Positions 32,624 to 43,284 of a stretch of DNA of 48,304 bases are shown here, in pieces. The stretch spans positions 1 to 48,304 of the IMG/VR virus record IMGVR_UViG_3300046820_000683; one strand, written 5' to 3'. The stretch's first letter is position 1; every line of letters begins with the position of its first letter. The translations under genes and the position numbers were made by a program. Source of the DNA: a virus. The notes beneath the pieces are model-generated. The model searched no databases. It had not been told where the DNA came from and worked only from the letters and a program-made list of their open reading frames with translations.

Positions 32624-35412
32624 TTAATTTGTCCTTTTAACACTTCAACTTCAGATTTCAATTCCTTGATTGCTTCGATGATAAGTGGAACCAATCTCTC
32701 ATAACGAACTGTTAAATAATTTTCATCAATTGGTGCTGGCGCTACTGCTTCAGGTTGGACTGATTGCACTTTCTGTGCAGACACACCAACTTCACGGCCT
32801 TTTGATTCCAAACCAAGGCCTTTTGCAACATCGTTTAGTTCATAATAGAAACCTGTCAGTTGTTCGATTTTATCCAATGCGTTTTCAATTTTACCTAGAT
32901 TGTTTTTCAATCTTTCGTCTGAAACATAAGCGGTAATATTTCCTGTGGCCTTAATTTCACCACCAGTTTGTGAAACTGTACCACCACCAACCCACAGAGC
33001 ATTCATTTGATAATTGTTATCGGTCTTTAACGCATTAGCAGTAGATGCGGTTGTTGCTGATGATGCACTACCCGCTGAGTCTGCATAACCTACATGTGTG
33101 TCAGCATGTTCTGTGTCGCCATTGTAACCATATAATCTCCAACGAGCTCCCGTCCAATATGTTTGTACAGAATAATTACTATCATTATCACGGCGATACA
33201 ACCTGTATGGTCCAGGTCTAGTAGCACTTGTGTACATACCAGCTTGGCCTGTAATACCACTTGCAGGTACCGCAGCAGCTACACTTGCTGTACCTGCATT
33301 TCCTGTAATGCTGTGTGCGTATGTACCACCATCTCCCAAACGATTCGTTACATATGCGGTCGATGCAGCAACTGTACTACTCGTAGCGTTTGTTGCTGTT
33401 GGTACATTAACTGTTCCAGTGAAGGTTGGTGATGCTAATGTGGCTTTTCTAGTCTCAACGTCTTGCAAGGCCAACTGAATGGTGTTTGCTGATGTAACGA
33501 TTCCACCAAACGGAGAAGTGAAAGGAATATTATTGGCAAAGTAAGCATAAGATGTAAATGCATCAACTTCAATCATCAAAGATGAACCAGAAGGTATGGT
33601 AGAACCTAATGTTACGGAAGTTGAATTTGTTTCCGTATAGTCTGAAGGATACTGACGAACACCATCAATATAAACTCTTAACTGACCTGCACCTGGTGTG
33701 TATGTTGGTGTACTAAACACCGTTTGGTTTGTATTAACGGTTGGGAAAGAACGTGTTGTGTTAATTCTGGTACCAGGTTGTGTACCGCCACCGCCACCAC
33801 CAGAACCACCTGCTGCCCAATAATAAGTACCGACACCACCTGTTGCAAGAACATAACCAGATGGAACACCCGAAGCACTAGGCAACAAGTTGATTAATGC
33901 AGCAGTAGAAGAAGAACCGCCAGTACCACCTTGTGTTACTGCCAATGGATTAGATAGACTTAGACCTGCAAATGTTGGTGTTGCAGATGTTCTTAGGTCT
34001 TGCGATGTACTGATGAAGGCTGTATTGCCACCTGGTGTTGAGATTACAACACCGTTATTACTTGCAAGGGTTATACCACCATTTGTTGCTGTGATTCCTG
34101 AACCTGTTGTTCCTAAAATGGCATTAGCTGAGGTGTTTGCTCTTGAGAATGCTGCGTTTGCTTGACTAAATGCTGGTGCAATCTGTGGTGCCACATTGTT
34201 TGCAGCGGCAAATGCACCGTTAGCTTGTTCAAATGCTGAGTTGGCATAAGAGCCAGCAGAACCTACCGCTGCCTGCAAGAATGTATTTGCCTCAGTGATA
34301 ATATTATTCAATGTGTTTGCTACTCTTGCGGTAGCAACATCTGTTGTACTTGTTGATGTTAATGTGTCATTGATATATTCGTTTGTTACAACTCTATGAA
34401 ATGTATTTGATGTGACATTTTTAATGTCCCAATAACCTAGAGGTTGATTCCAACGGAACTCTGCATTAGCACCACTAGTACCACGATTTACAATAAATGA
34501 ACCAAATTGAGCAGTAGCTGAACCAGCATTAATCGTAAATACATTTGAGTTGTATACTGTTTGTCCATTGATAACGAAGTTGCCACCAACACTCAACTGT
34601 CCATTTGTTTGTACATTGTTGATGAACATTGTTGCACTGTTAGCATCAATTAAACCGGTTACATTAGCACTTGGTGTAGAAACAGATTGTGCATAGAATG
34701 TTCTGGCATTTAATGTTTGTGTATTGACTGATGAGTTTGCTTGTAATGTTGTGATGTATGCAATAGGTAATGTTGTAGTATTTGCATAAAGTATATCAAA
34801 GTCAGCTCTTGCTGTTGGTCCAAATACTGAATTTGTCACTACAATTCGTGGTGATACAACGTCAATGTTTGCATAGTAATGATCCGCAAAAGATGAACCA
34901 TCAATATACACATTCTGTGTGACTGATACATTGTTTGCAACACGAACAGTACCTGTGGCTGTTACTGAGTATAATTGTGAATCACCTTCAACAGTAGAAT
35001 TTCCTTTAACTGTGGTATTTCCAGTTACATTTAAATTGCGACCAACATTTGCTGTATTGGCAACTGTCAGGCCTGTATTTGCACCTAAAGCAAGTAGAGG
35101 ACCACCAATATTTGCTTGACCTGTGTTGGTTAAACCTAGTGATGTGTTGGTAAAATAAACTTGACCATCAACTCTTAGGTTGTTTTGCACATATACAGAA
35201 GAACCTACGCCTTGCGATTGTAATTGACCACCAAAGATTGCGTTGTTTGCAACTTGTAGACCAAGAGAGTTATCATTTAAGAATAATGTTCCTGTGGATT
35301 TGACATAGTTGTTTGCAGCAAGGTCGTTGTTCTCTTTTGCAAGAGTGTTTGTGTTAACAACCCATTCACCAAAGGTGTTTGCATAACTTAAAATTGAAAC
35401 TGTATTAGCCAT
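32620..35412 (-). CDS. Tail fibre with C-terminal S74 intramolecular chaperone
   Basis: A 930-residue trimeric-type fibre. The N-terminal two thirds alternate beta modules (for example FGGQLQSQGVGSSVYVQNNL and DGQVYFTNTSLGLTNTGQAN) with a few alanine-core heptads near residues 380-425. A GGGGGG linker leads into QLRVYIDGVRQYPSDYTE and PTFTGTVNVPTATNATSST modules. The last 100 residues are a peptidase S74 domain: SDERLKNN places the nucleophile at Ser831 and Lys836, the S-x4-K dyad spacing of endosialidase chaperones, followed by GVSAQKVQ and a C-terminal helix ending EALKELKSEV-like (IKELKSEVEVLKGQIK). After trimer folding the domain should cleave itself off before Ser831 (family knowledge). 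This is the only S74 domain seen in the locus. Confidence 0.9.
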   Translation of the reverse strand: MANTVSILSYANTFGEWVVNTNTLAKENNDLAANNYVKSTGTLFLNDNSLGLQVANNAIFGGQLQSQGVGSSVYVQNNLRVDGQVYFTNTSLGLTNTGQANIGGPLLALGANTGLTVANTANVGRNLNVTGNTTVKGNSTVEGDSQLYSVTATGTVRVANNVSVTQNVYIDGSSFADHYYANIDVVSPRIVVTNSVFGPTARADFDILYANTTTLPIAYITTLQANSSVNTQTLNARTFYAQSVSTPSANVTGLIDANSATMFINNVQTNGQLSVGGNFVINGQTVYNSNVFTINAGSATAQFGSFIVNRGTSGANAEFRWNQPLGYWDIKNVTSNTFHRVVTNEYINDTLTSTSTTDVATARVANTLNNIITEANTFLQAAVGSAGSYANSAFEQANGAFAAANNVAPQIAPAFSQANAAFSRANTSANAILGTTGSGITATNGGITLASNNGVVISTPGGNTAFISTSQDLRTSATPTFAGLSLSNPLAVTQGGTGGSSSTAALINLLPSASGVPSGYVLATGGVGTYYWAAGGSGGGGGGTQPGTRINTTRSFPTVNTNQTVFSTPTYTPGAGQLRVYIDGVRQYPSDYTETNSTSVTLGSTIPSGSSLMIEVDAFTSYAYFANNIPFTSPFGGIVTSANTIQLALQDVETRKATLASPTFTGTVNVPTATNATSSTVAASTAYVTNRLGDGGTYAHSITGNAGTASVAAAVPASGITGQAGMYTSATRPGPYRLYRRDNDSNYSVQTYWTGARWRLYGYNGDTEHADTHVGYADSAGSASSATTASTANALKTDNNYQMNALWVGGGTVSQTGGEIKATGNITAYVSDERLKNNLGKIENALDKIEQLTGFYYELNDVAKGLGLESKGREVGVSAQKVQSVQPEAVAPAPIDENYLTVRYERLVPLIIEAIKELKSEVEVLKGQIK

Positions 35413-35631
35413 TTAGTTTTTTTCCAATAGTTTTAACATCAGTTGTTTGATTTCGGATAATTCCATTTTGATGTTCTCGTGTTCTTTCTTCAGGTTATTT
35501 ATTTCATCCTTTTGGGCAGCCATCATGCGTCTTTTCTTATAATACTCCTCTAGACCCGTTGCATCTCTGTTGATGAGGGCCGTAGAGTTTGTATCACGGA
35601 CGAATTCTGTACCTTGAACTTTAAGTAACAT
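35413..35631 (-). CDS. Small coiled-coil protein, fibre or baseplate associated
   Basis: A 72-residue protein. The N-terminal half, MLLKVQGTEFVRDTNSTALI, NRDATGLEEYYKKRRMM, is followed by a predicted coiled coil from about residue 40 to the end, with EINNLKKEHENIKMELSEIK and QLMLKLLEKN. Similar short proteins, to my knowledge, sit among structural genes of exT4 phages. It is packed between the DUF4815-type gene (2 bases) and the S74 fibre gene (adjacent), so it is made with the virion proteins. It could help oligomerise a fibre or act as a scaffold. No function is assigned. Confidence 0.65.
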   Translation of the reverse strand: MLLKVQGTEFVRDTNSTALINRDATGLEEYYKKRRMMAAQKDEINNLKKEHENIKMELSEIKQLMLKLLEKN

Positions 35632-35633
35632 GA

Positions 35634-38600
35634 TTAGAATGTGGTGTTAACGTTAGAAGGCAATGCAATTGCTCTCAAATCGGTTGCATACGGTACATAT
35701 GTACTGTCTGATGATGTAAATACAATCTTGATTGCAAATTGACTGAACGATGTATATGTTTGTCCATTTGTACTGGTGTATGTTACATAACCTTGTTCCG
35801 TACCATCTGTTCCTGGTGCAAATGAATATTCAATAATATCATTACGACTCTTAGAATATTTAGAACCCGAACTGTTGATTGGTGTCATTAATTGCCATGA
35901 ACCATCATCAAAACGTTGTGTGTCATTACGATTTAGAATCTTGTAATACACATGAACGTCTGTATTGACAGGACGATATGCTGATAGGTAAACATTCAAG
36001 TCACCGGAATCAAAGCCTGCATCCAACACTACCTTCTTAGTAACATATTTTGCAGTCGCATTGCCACCAGACTTAGATGTTTCACCAGAAACAATTGCTG
36101 TGGCACCTGTTGCTGCACCAGAAGATGCAGAAATTGTTACGGTAGGCGTGGTGATGTAACCAGAACCTGGTTGTGTTACATAAACCGCAGTGACTTTGCC
36201 TGCAACTACATTTGCAACACCATAAGCCTGTGTTCCACCTGCACCAGTTGGAGCAGAGAATGACACAACAGCATTTGATGCATTGAAATTACTACCACCA
36301 TTTGTTACTGTGATTAAGTTGTTAGACAATTCACAGTTGTTAATGTTCCACTTGATTGCATATGTAGAGAGGCCTGCATCAGAAATGATAGGACTTACTG
36401 CATTATCGTTTGTTGATAACTGTGCATACAAAGAGAAAGAAGAACCACTATTTGCATCTAACATGCGTTTACCTCTTCCATCACTCAGGTAGATATCATC
36501 AGAAGATGGTGTACCAAATTTACCGGGACGGATGTTTACTGTACCTGCGGCGGTGCCGCCAACCAATGTTGCATTGTATGTATAGTTGATTGTTGTTGTA
36601 GTTGGCAAGAAGTCTGTTGTTGTGATGTTAAATGCATCAGCATAAATGCTTGTGTTAGACACAGAATCAATTACACCAGAAATATTGTTTGCATTTAGGT
36701 AATATTGAATGCCTTGTTCAACCAATGTTCTTTGTGGTAATTTCTTAGGCACCACATACTGTAATGTAGGTGTTGCACTTGTATCAAATACACAACGGTC
36801 TATCACAAACATTAGACTTTGATTTTGGTCAGCAGTCCATGTCTGTGAGTTTTGAGACACAAACAAACCACCAACATAAGGTGCACCACCAATCTTGGTG
36901 ATTGTTGATGGTGTTGGATCACTTGGTTGATTCTTAACTGAAGATGTTACAGCTGTATCACCACTTGATGCGGTCCAAACTGTATACTCTTTAGAGTTTG
37001 ATTTCAGAATGAAAGAATACAATACACCAGGTTGAATGTAAATTGGAACTGGGAACTGGAATGTTGTTGCAGTTGTTTTGTCCAAGAACTGTGGTGTGTC
37101 TGAGATATTAACTTGTTCTGGTGTCAAACTTACAATAGAGTTGTCCAATGTTTCACCATTTGGATAACCATTTAGTGTACCAACAATAGAAAGATTGATT
37201 GAAGAACTGTCTGATGTTGGTTTTGTTCTGAAGAAGAATGTTGCAGAACTTAAGAACAAACCATTTGGATAGTTATCTTTATCAAAGATAAATGTTTGTG
37301 CAACAGGATCCCAACGATTCGTAATGCTTGATGTGTTAGATGAAACTAATACATTGTTTGCATAGTTTGTTTGAATGAATGTTCCTTTTGCACCAGCTGG
37401 TGATGCACCAAAGTCCAATCTTTGTGCGTTGGTGTGTAGACCTTCTGAGTAGAAAGTGCCACGAGCAAATGTTGTTTCTGCACCAGAATTACCATTAGAA
37501 TCATCAATGCGTAGAACACGTTGACCTGTATGGAAAGTATTTGGTGGAATACTGAACACACCATATACTGTACCAGTTTGGTCAGTCTTGAATGTGCCTA
37601 TTGAATAGATATCACCCTTTGCAGTAGTAACACTTGAACTCAATACTGCTGTTTGATTTGCACCATAGTATGAAGAAATGGTTGCAGATTGACCAGCAGA
37701 TGTTCCTGTGTTGATGTAGATTGTATTACCAACATAGTAACCATTGGTTGTTGATGCTGTACCAGCTAGAACAATCTTTGTTGCTGTATCTGCGTTTGTA
37801 ATTTGACCACCAAAGTGTGATGTTGAACTCACTGAACCCGATGCGGTAGATGATGTATATGTACCACCTGAGTTAAAGAAACCATTTTGAACAATACCGT
37901 TGGTGGTGTAAGATGTTGTTGTACCATCAGCAGCAACATACAATCTTACTGTTGTAGATGTTTTCTTGTATACACCCAATATACGACCAGTAGGTGTGAA
38001 AACACCACCTGTGTAATAACCAATCACATCATTCTCATTGAATGCACCAGAAACATCTGTCAATTCAATGATGTTGGCCTTACGGACATACTTGTCAACG
38101 TTAACGTCATCGAAATAGTTATTAACTGTTGTGTTCAATAACATATCTTTACCACGAACAACAACTTGTTGTGGACGGATGTACGGCAGAATAGTAATAT
38201 CTGTTATGTACCCGTTGTTGATTGCATATGTGTTGTCAACCTTTTGGTATGCACCAAGAATGTTTTGTCTGGTTTGATTTTCGTATGTCTTTGAAGTGGT
38301 AGTGGTTGTTGTCCAATTACTTCCACCAGTAACATCAATATCAGTTGTGGTGATTTGTGTACCAGGAATACCCTTCCAGTCACCAACAGACATTGTTGTG
38401 ATAGTATTAGATTCACTGTACACCTGTAGGTTAGGATCAACCACCAATAATGCAGGTGCATAATCGGTATCTACCCAATTGTCCACATTAGGTGTCAAAT
38501 CTACCACACCTTGTCTAGAAACAAACGAGAATGGGTTAACATTCACTGTGCGTGATGCAAATTTTTGTGTTGCAACATTAGATGTTGAATATGGTAGACT

Positions 38601-41600
38601 GAAATAGTTTACCAAACCACTTGTATCAATTTCATAACCCAAAGATGCTGCTGAGTTTGCAGCCAACTTACCGATGTTATTGACTAAAGCAGTTGACTTC
38701 AACGGGAAGTTCTTAACTGTATGTGATGCAGTCAGTACACGGTCTCTACGGTTGATTGTTGCGGAATAATCCACACTCATTGTATCTGCAGCTGCATAAC
38801 TTGAGAAGTCGTCAACCAAAATACCATTCTTGAATCTGTTTAGGCCATATGCGTCAGAGATTTGTAGTGATTGTGCCTTTTGTTCCAACAAATTCAATGA
38901 AGTGTAGTACTCGACCTTGTTGATTCTGGATTCCAAACCAGAAATATCTTGCATAGTATAACGTTTGTGTTGTACTTTTTCGATAGACAGGTCAGAAATT
39001 AAACCTGCTGGTACTTCTGTTGAAATATAACCTGTATAAGGCGCATGTGTGATGTTGGCCAACACCAATGAACCATCTGGTTCTGTTGGTGGTAGTGGTG
39101 TTAATGAAGGAGAACCCTCAACAATCTTGAATTGACGGTCTTTACTTAGTGTCAACTTATCTTTTCTACCAAGATAATATTCAGAATCACCAACGAATGT
39201 TGTCAGGTCAACTGGTAAATTCAAACCATAGTTTTGTATACCTGTTGTTGAGAAACGGAAAGTGAAATCTGTCTGTGCATTTAATCTTGCTGGTCTAAAG
39301 TCTAAACAGTCACGCAGATTGTAAACAGTACCACCATTACTTCTGTAAGTTGGAATGTTTCTGTAATCTTCTGGTCGTGTTGAACTCACATAAGAAGTGA
39401 CTGCAAAGTAACCGTCACCACCTGTATGTTGGTAGTAATCAACTAATACTAGAATGTTACCAACGGGTTGTGGTGCACCTGGTTTCAATGTGATAGAGGC
39501 ATGGTCATAATAACCGTCTCTTTGTCCATTGTCGAAAATGTAATTGTTTGTAACATCATATGTTGGACTCGACAACATACCTGCATCTGGTGCTGTGCCT
39601 GAGTTCTTTGTGTCAATAATTTTTACGATGCGTTTAACATCAGACAAATACAATGGTTGTTTTTGACCTGGTGATACTAGTCCAGCATTTTGAATATACA
39701 CTTGACCTTTAGATGTTAATGCATCATCATCGACAAATGTATATGTGTTAACTTGTGTGCCAGAAGTGTTGACCACAGTTGTATTGGCTTGAATTAGGTT
39801 TTTATATTTTAAAATATAACCTGTGTTGTCTGCATTTTCAACAAACACTTTTGCAATAATCATTGCCGTGAATGGTAACAAATCAGTAGCAGCAAGTGTT
39901 GCAATAGATGATGTACTGTCTAAAGTTACAGTTCTTTCTGTAGCCACCCAAGGTACAATATCGCCGTTTTTAATTGTGGTATTTGAACCTTTATCTGTGA
40001 CAACCACAGTAAAGTTTTCCATTACTGTCTCTGCACTCAGTGTTGAACCTGGTGTTCCAAAGTGTGTGAAGATGCCTTGTAGTGCATTGCTGTAATTAAT
40101 TTCTGCTGTTACTGAACCACCAGCAGATGTGAATGATGTGTTTCTCCATATTTGTTGTGTTGTATATGAAGTATCTGACAGTGAAGAAACATAAGGATTG
40201 CCAACATTGAATAACAATTCTGGTGATCCTGGATTCTTTAGTTGTGTGTCACCTGAACCAACACTATTGGTTTTTCCTTGTGCGCTGATAGAAGATGACC
40301 CAAGAACAGCAAGACTACCATCTACGGACACCAAAGCCTCAGTATCTTTGATATCAAAATTCAATACGAATACGGAAGTTGTGTCTGGTGTTGTTGTCCA
40401 GTTTTGATTTAGGTATGCAACACGTGAAGAACCATTGTAACCGGTGATAGTTCTTGTGTCGCCTGCATTGGTACCGTTTGTGATTGTAATATTTACACCA
40501 TCATATGCATTGCTTGTTGCAGAGAATGTACCAGGCAAAGTGATTGTGTTTGTTGAACCTGCGGCTGCATTTGCTGATGGTGCACCGTTTTGTAGACCAT
40601 AAACATATGCTTTATAAATGTATGTATTGGCATTCGCACTGTTAGATGCGCTACTGTATACCAAATTGCGAATATAACCAGAAGCAACTGTTGTTGCACC
40701 ATATGTGGCTGCGTTTGTTCTATTGACGTTGTTTACATTTACGCAATGGAAATCCACTGGTTGTGAAGTTGTGAAGTCATAGAAGTCTTGTGAGTTACCA
40801 CGAACAGTATCCACAAAAACATAAGAACCATAGTCAACATAAACTGGACCATTTCCACGAGTTGCGGTTGTTCTTGCACGGTTGGATACCAAATCAATTG
40901 GTGTTGGATTTTCTACACGATAACCGTGTACATAAGCCAAACCTTTACCAACTGACAGTGTGTATTTTGTTGTATCTTCATTTACTTTTGGTGTCAGTTT
41001 GAAATCTTCTACAACATAATCACCATTGGTTTCATAGTCACGCTTAGCAAAGTAGTCATCAATAACATTGTATACTGATCCGTCAACCATTTTTGCGACA
41101 GAACCATTGGTCACACGAACCAATTCCACGAACGCATCGTCATCACCGAATTGAATTGGACGAGTTTCTAATGTTAACTGAATAACATATCTGTCAGCAC
41201 CTGGTGCTTGATAGTTGGAAGAACCAACGGCTGGATCCAATAATGATGCATCGTTTACATAATCATAAATTGTCTCTGTGATATTCAAACCAATACGGCG
41301 ACTTGGTGAATCATTGTATTTGTCGATGATAACAGTTTGTTCTTGAATTTGTACAAAGTGTCCTTCAATATAGAACACGCCGTCTGCAATAGAAGCAACA
41401 GAAGATTTACCTGTCGAATCATTGGCCAATGCCTGAACTGCAAGATTTGAGTTCACATCAAAGATTTCATCGTTGTCTGTGAAGTGTGTACCAGTTTTAT
41501 ATGCGACAACCAATGTTGGCGGATCACCTTCGCCACCAGTACCAGTTGGTACAGCCACTTGTAGAACTCTGGCAATAACATCACCTTCTGCACTTTGAAT

Positions 41601-41885
41601 CAACAGACCTTCCCATTGTGTCACATCAATTGCAACGTTATTGTAGGTAGATTGTAGTTTGATATAGTAACAATCAAAGTTAGTTGTTACCTGACCACCA
41701 GTTACAGGTGAATTCTGTTTGAAGATGTTATCTGCAAACTTTGTAACTTGGTTTTGAAGGATGGTTTGTGCCTGTGTTAATTCTCTAGCCTGAACTGCGA
41801 AACCTGGCTTGAAAAGAATACGATGGAAGTTCTTTGTTGAATCGAAATCATCGTAGTAAGGATCAACGTTAAAATACAGAGCCAT
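35634..41885 (-). CDS. Large DUF4815-type baseplate/tail structural protein
   Basis: A 2083-residue virion protein. The N-terminus MALYFNVDPYYDDFDSTKNF, HRILFKPGFAVQARELTQAQ, TILQNQVTKF matches the DUF4815 family of contractile-tailed phages. The domain runs through an IEGHFVQIQEQTVIIDKYND region and a central part with TVYNLRDCLDFRPARLN (about residue 860). The C-terminal third has a GYYTGGVFTPTGRILGVYKK module near 1292, then GGSNF and GSGYITTP repeats near 1865-1910 that also occur in gp8 and the gp7-position protein. In gene order it takes the place of T4 gp9-gp10, between gp8 and the fibres, so it probably links fibres to the wedge (inference). A strong AAAGGA precedes the ATG. Confidence 0.85.
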   Translation of the reverse strand: MALYFNVDPYYDDFDSTKNFHRILFKPGFAVQARELTQAQTILQNQVTKFADNIFKQNSPVTGGQVTTNFDCYYIKLQSTYNNVAIDVTQWEGLLIQSAEGDVIARVLQVAVPTGTGGEGDPPTLVVAYKTGTHFTDNDEIFDVNSNLAVQALANDSTGKSSVASIADGVFYIEGHFVQIQEQTVIIDKYNDSPSRRIGLNITETIYDYVNDASLLDPAVGSSNYQAPGADRYVIQLTLETRPIQFGDDDAFVELVRVTNGSVAKMVDGSVYNVIDDYFAKRDYETNGDYVVEDFKLTPKVNEDTTKYTLSVGKGLAYVHGYRVENPTPIDLVSNRARTTATRGNGPVYVDYGSYVFVDTVRGNSQDFYDFTTSQPVDFHCVNVNNVNRTNAATYGATTVASGYIRNLVYSSASNSANANTYIYKAYVYGLQNGAPSANAAAGSTNTITLPGTFSATSNAYDGVNITITNGTNAGDTRTITGYNGSSRVAYLNQNWTTTPDTTSVFVLNFDIKDTEALVSVDGSLAVLGSSSISAQGKTNSVGSGDTQLKNPGSPELLFNVGNPYVSSLSDTSYTTQQIWRNTSFTSAGGSVTAEINYSNALQGIFTHFGTPGSTLSAETVMENFTVVVTDKGSNTTIKNGDIVPWVATERTVTLDSTSSIATLAATDLLPFTAMIIAKVFVENADNTGYILKYKNLIQANTTVVNTSGTQVNTYTFVDDDALTSKGQVYIQNAGLVSPGQKQPLYLSDVKRIVKIIDTKNSGTAPDAGMLSSPTYDVTNNYIFDNGQRDGYYDHASITLKPGAPQPVGNILVLVDYYQHTGGDGYFAVTSYVSSTRPEDYRNIPTYRSNGGTVYNLRDCLDFRPARLNAQTDFTFRFSTTGIQNYGLNLPVDLTTFVGDSEYYLGRKDKLTLSKDRQFKIVEGSPSLTPLPPTEPDGSLVLANITHAPYTGYISTEVPAGLISDLSIEKVQHKRYTMQDISGLESRINKVEYYTSLNLLEQKAQSLQISDAYGLNRFKNGILVDDFSSYAAADTMSVDYSATINRRDRVLTASHTVKNFPLKSTALVNNIGKLAANSAASLGYEIDTSGLVNYFSLPYSTSNVATQKFASRTVNVNPFSFVSRQGVVDLTPNVDNWVDTDYAPALLVVDPNLQVYSESNTITTMSVGDWKGIPGTQITTTDIDVTGGSNWTTTTTTSKTYENQTRQNILGAYQKVDNTYAINNGYITDITILPYIRPQQVVVRGKDMLLNTTVNNYFDDVNVDKYVRKANIIELTDVSGAFNENDVIGYYTGGVFTPTGRILGVYKKTSTTVRLYVAADGTTTSYTTNGIVQNGFFNSGGTYTSSTASGSVSSTSHFGGQITNADTATKIVLAGTASTTNGYYVGNTIYINTGTSAGQSATISSYYGANQTAVLSSSVTTAKGDIYSIGTFKTDQTGTVYGVFSIPPNTFHTGQRVLRIDDSNGNSGAETTFARGTFYSEGLHTNAQRLDFGASPAGAKGTFIQTNYANNVLVSSNTSSITNRWDPVAQTFIFDKDNYPNGLFLSSATFFFRTKPTSDSSSINLSIVGTLNGYPNGETLDNSIVSLTPEQVNISDTPQFLDKTTATTFQFPVPIYIQPGVLYSFILKSNSKEYTVWTASSGDTAVTSSVKNQPSDPTPSTITKIGGAPYVGGLFVSQNSQTWTADQNQSLMFVIDRCVFDTSATPTLQYVVPKKLPQRTLVEQGIQYYLNANNISGVIDSVSNTSIYADAFNITTTDFLPTTTTINYTYNATLVGGTAAGTVNIRPGKFGTPSSDDIYLSDGRGKRMLDANSGSSFSLYAQLSTNDNAVSPIISDAGLSTYAIKWNINNCELSNNLITVTNGGSNFNASNAVVSFSAPTGAGGTQAYGVANVVAGKVTAVYVTQPGSGYITTPTVTISASSGAATGATAIVSGETSKSGGNATAKYVTKKVVLDAGFDSGDLNVYLSAYRPVNTDVHVYYKILNRNDTQRFDDGSWQLMTPINSSGSKYSKSRNDIIEYSFAPGTDGTEQGYVTYTSTNGQTYTSFSQFAIKIVFTSSDSTYVPYATDLRAIALPSNVNTTF

Positions 41886-41894
41886 TTTTTTCCT

Positions 41895-43274
41895 TTAGTA
41901 ACCTAATACAAATTTATATTGTTCTATACCATCAGCACTTCTGGTAACTCCACTTCTATTCTCAATGTGTGAGATGTAACCGGAGAAAATCGAGAAATCA
42001 GGTTCGCTGTATGATAATATTGTTCTTGTCGTTGTTGAAGTGTCACCTTTCAACGGAGAGTTGATTGTCGGTGTTCCTGTCATATTTAGAAGTCTTACCA
42101 CATTGGTTGCTGGGTCAAAACTCAAAACTCTTCCAAAAAATGATGCAGTTGCAAGGTCCAAACCTTGATATACTATCTCATCGTTTGTAAATGAACCAAA
42201 ACCTGGTGCCACGATGAAGTCCGTTGTTGTTTTGTAGATACTATCTGATGCAGGAATATAGTTTGAATATTGTTCGTCTAATGTTTTTGTTGTTGGATTT
42301 ACAATCAAACCTACTTGGTGATAGTCAATGTCTGTTGGTATAACATCGCCCTCTGAACCATTAAACTCAACGCTCAACATAACATGATTGCAACCTAGTT
42401 CGGAGATTGGATCGAACCCGTGGCCACCAACTGGCGATGTGGAACACTCCAAGATTGCACCAAAACCAATAGAAGTTGAGATTGCAACATTCGCATATGT
42501 GTAATTGCTGCCTGCGTTGGTCACAAGAATATCTGTGATAACTTCTCCAGAAATTACGGCAGTCGCTGTAGCATCTTTGCCGTCACCTGTAATTACTACG
42601 GATACAACTGAGTTTGCAGGATCATATCCAAGGCCACCATCCAATACGTTGATAACATCAATGTTACCTGCACCTGCCGTATTGTCTAATGGGTTTGGTA
42701 TATTTTTACCGATTGGAACTGGCAACCAAGATGAGTCCATGAATTTTAGTTTAGAACCAGCGTCAACTGTGTACATATACTTCCACTTATAGTCATCTAT
42801 ACCTTGGAAGATGTTACTTGCATTGTATGTACCTGGCTCAAAGTATGGTTCCTCAGTCGAGGCTGCACCATTATTATTCCATAAACACTTAAATACTTGG
42901 TCGTACCTATTTTTCACATAGTAAAATTTAGTTGGGTTTCCATTTTCATCCAACTCAAACATATCAACTGAGTCTATGTAACGGTCATAAATTGTGCCTG
43001 ATACCCAATCATATCGTTTAATCACAGGCGCAATATCGTTTGATGTGATGTGTTTTACTGCAAAGATATTCTTAAAGATTAACTTTAAGGATTTTGTATC
43101 TTGTGTCGGTATTGGTGGATTATTTTCATCTGGCCAAGGTTCTGCCTTTGCCAAGAAACAATATGTTTGACTGATGGATGTATTTGCTGGTGGAACTACA
43201 GCAACTGGCGCATAGTAAGTCTGTTCGACCTGCCCAACCTTTGCACCGTATGTAATGAGTGATTTATTTGCCAT
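41895..43274 (-). CDS. gp8: Baseplate wedge subunit gp8
   Basis: A 459-residue wedge protein (T4 gp8 is 334). Its core has the exT4 gp8 signature: LKLIFKNIFAVKHITSNDIA, PVIKRYDWVSGTIYDRY, FYYVKNRYDQVFKCLWNNNG and DDYKWKYMYTVDAGSKLKFM. Added to this are GGLGYDPANSVVSVVITGDG and NAGSNYTYANVAI near residues 218-255, and an EIVYQGLDLATASFFG module near 370; all three types recur in neighbouring structural proteins. In T4, gp8 dimers join gp6, gp7 and gp10 in the wedge. The AATAAATA string just before the ATG (43286-43279) could be a late promoter, but the region is AT-rich. Confidence 0.87.
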   Translation of the reverse strand: MANKSLITYGAKVGQVEQTYYAPVAVVPPANTSISQTYCFLAKAEPWPDENNPPIPTQDTKSLKLIFKNIFAVKHITSNDIAPVIKRYDWVSGTIYDRYIDSVDMFELDENGNPTKFYYVKNRYDQVFKCLWNNNGAASTEEPYFEPGTYNASNIFQGIDDYKWKYMYTVDAGSKLKFMDSSWLPVPIGKNIPNPLDNTAGAGNIDVINVLDGGLGYDPANSVVSVVITGDGKDATATAVISGEVITDILVTNAGSNYTYANVAISTSIGFGAILECSTSPVGGHGFDPISELGCNHVMLSVEFNGSEGDVIPTDIDYHQVGLIVNPTTKTLDEQYSNYIPASDSIYKTTTDFIVAPGFGSFTNDEIVYQGLDLATASFFGRVLSFDPATNVVRLLNMTGTPTINSPLKGDTSTTTRTILSYSEPDFSIFSGYISHIENRSGVTRSADGIEQYKFVLGY

Positions 43275-43284
43275 GATTTATTTA

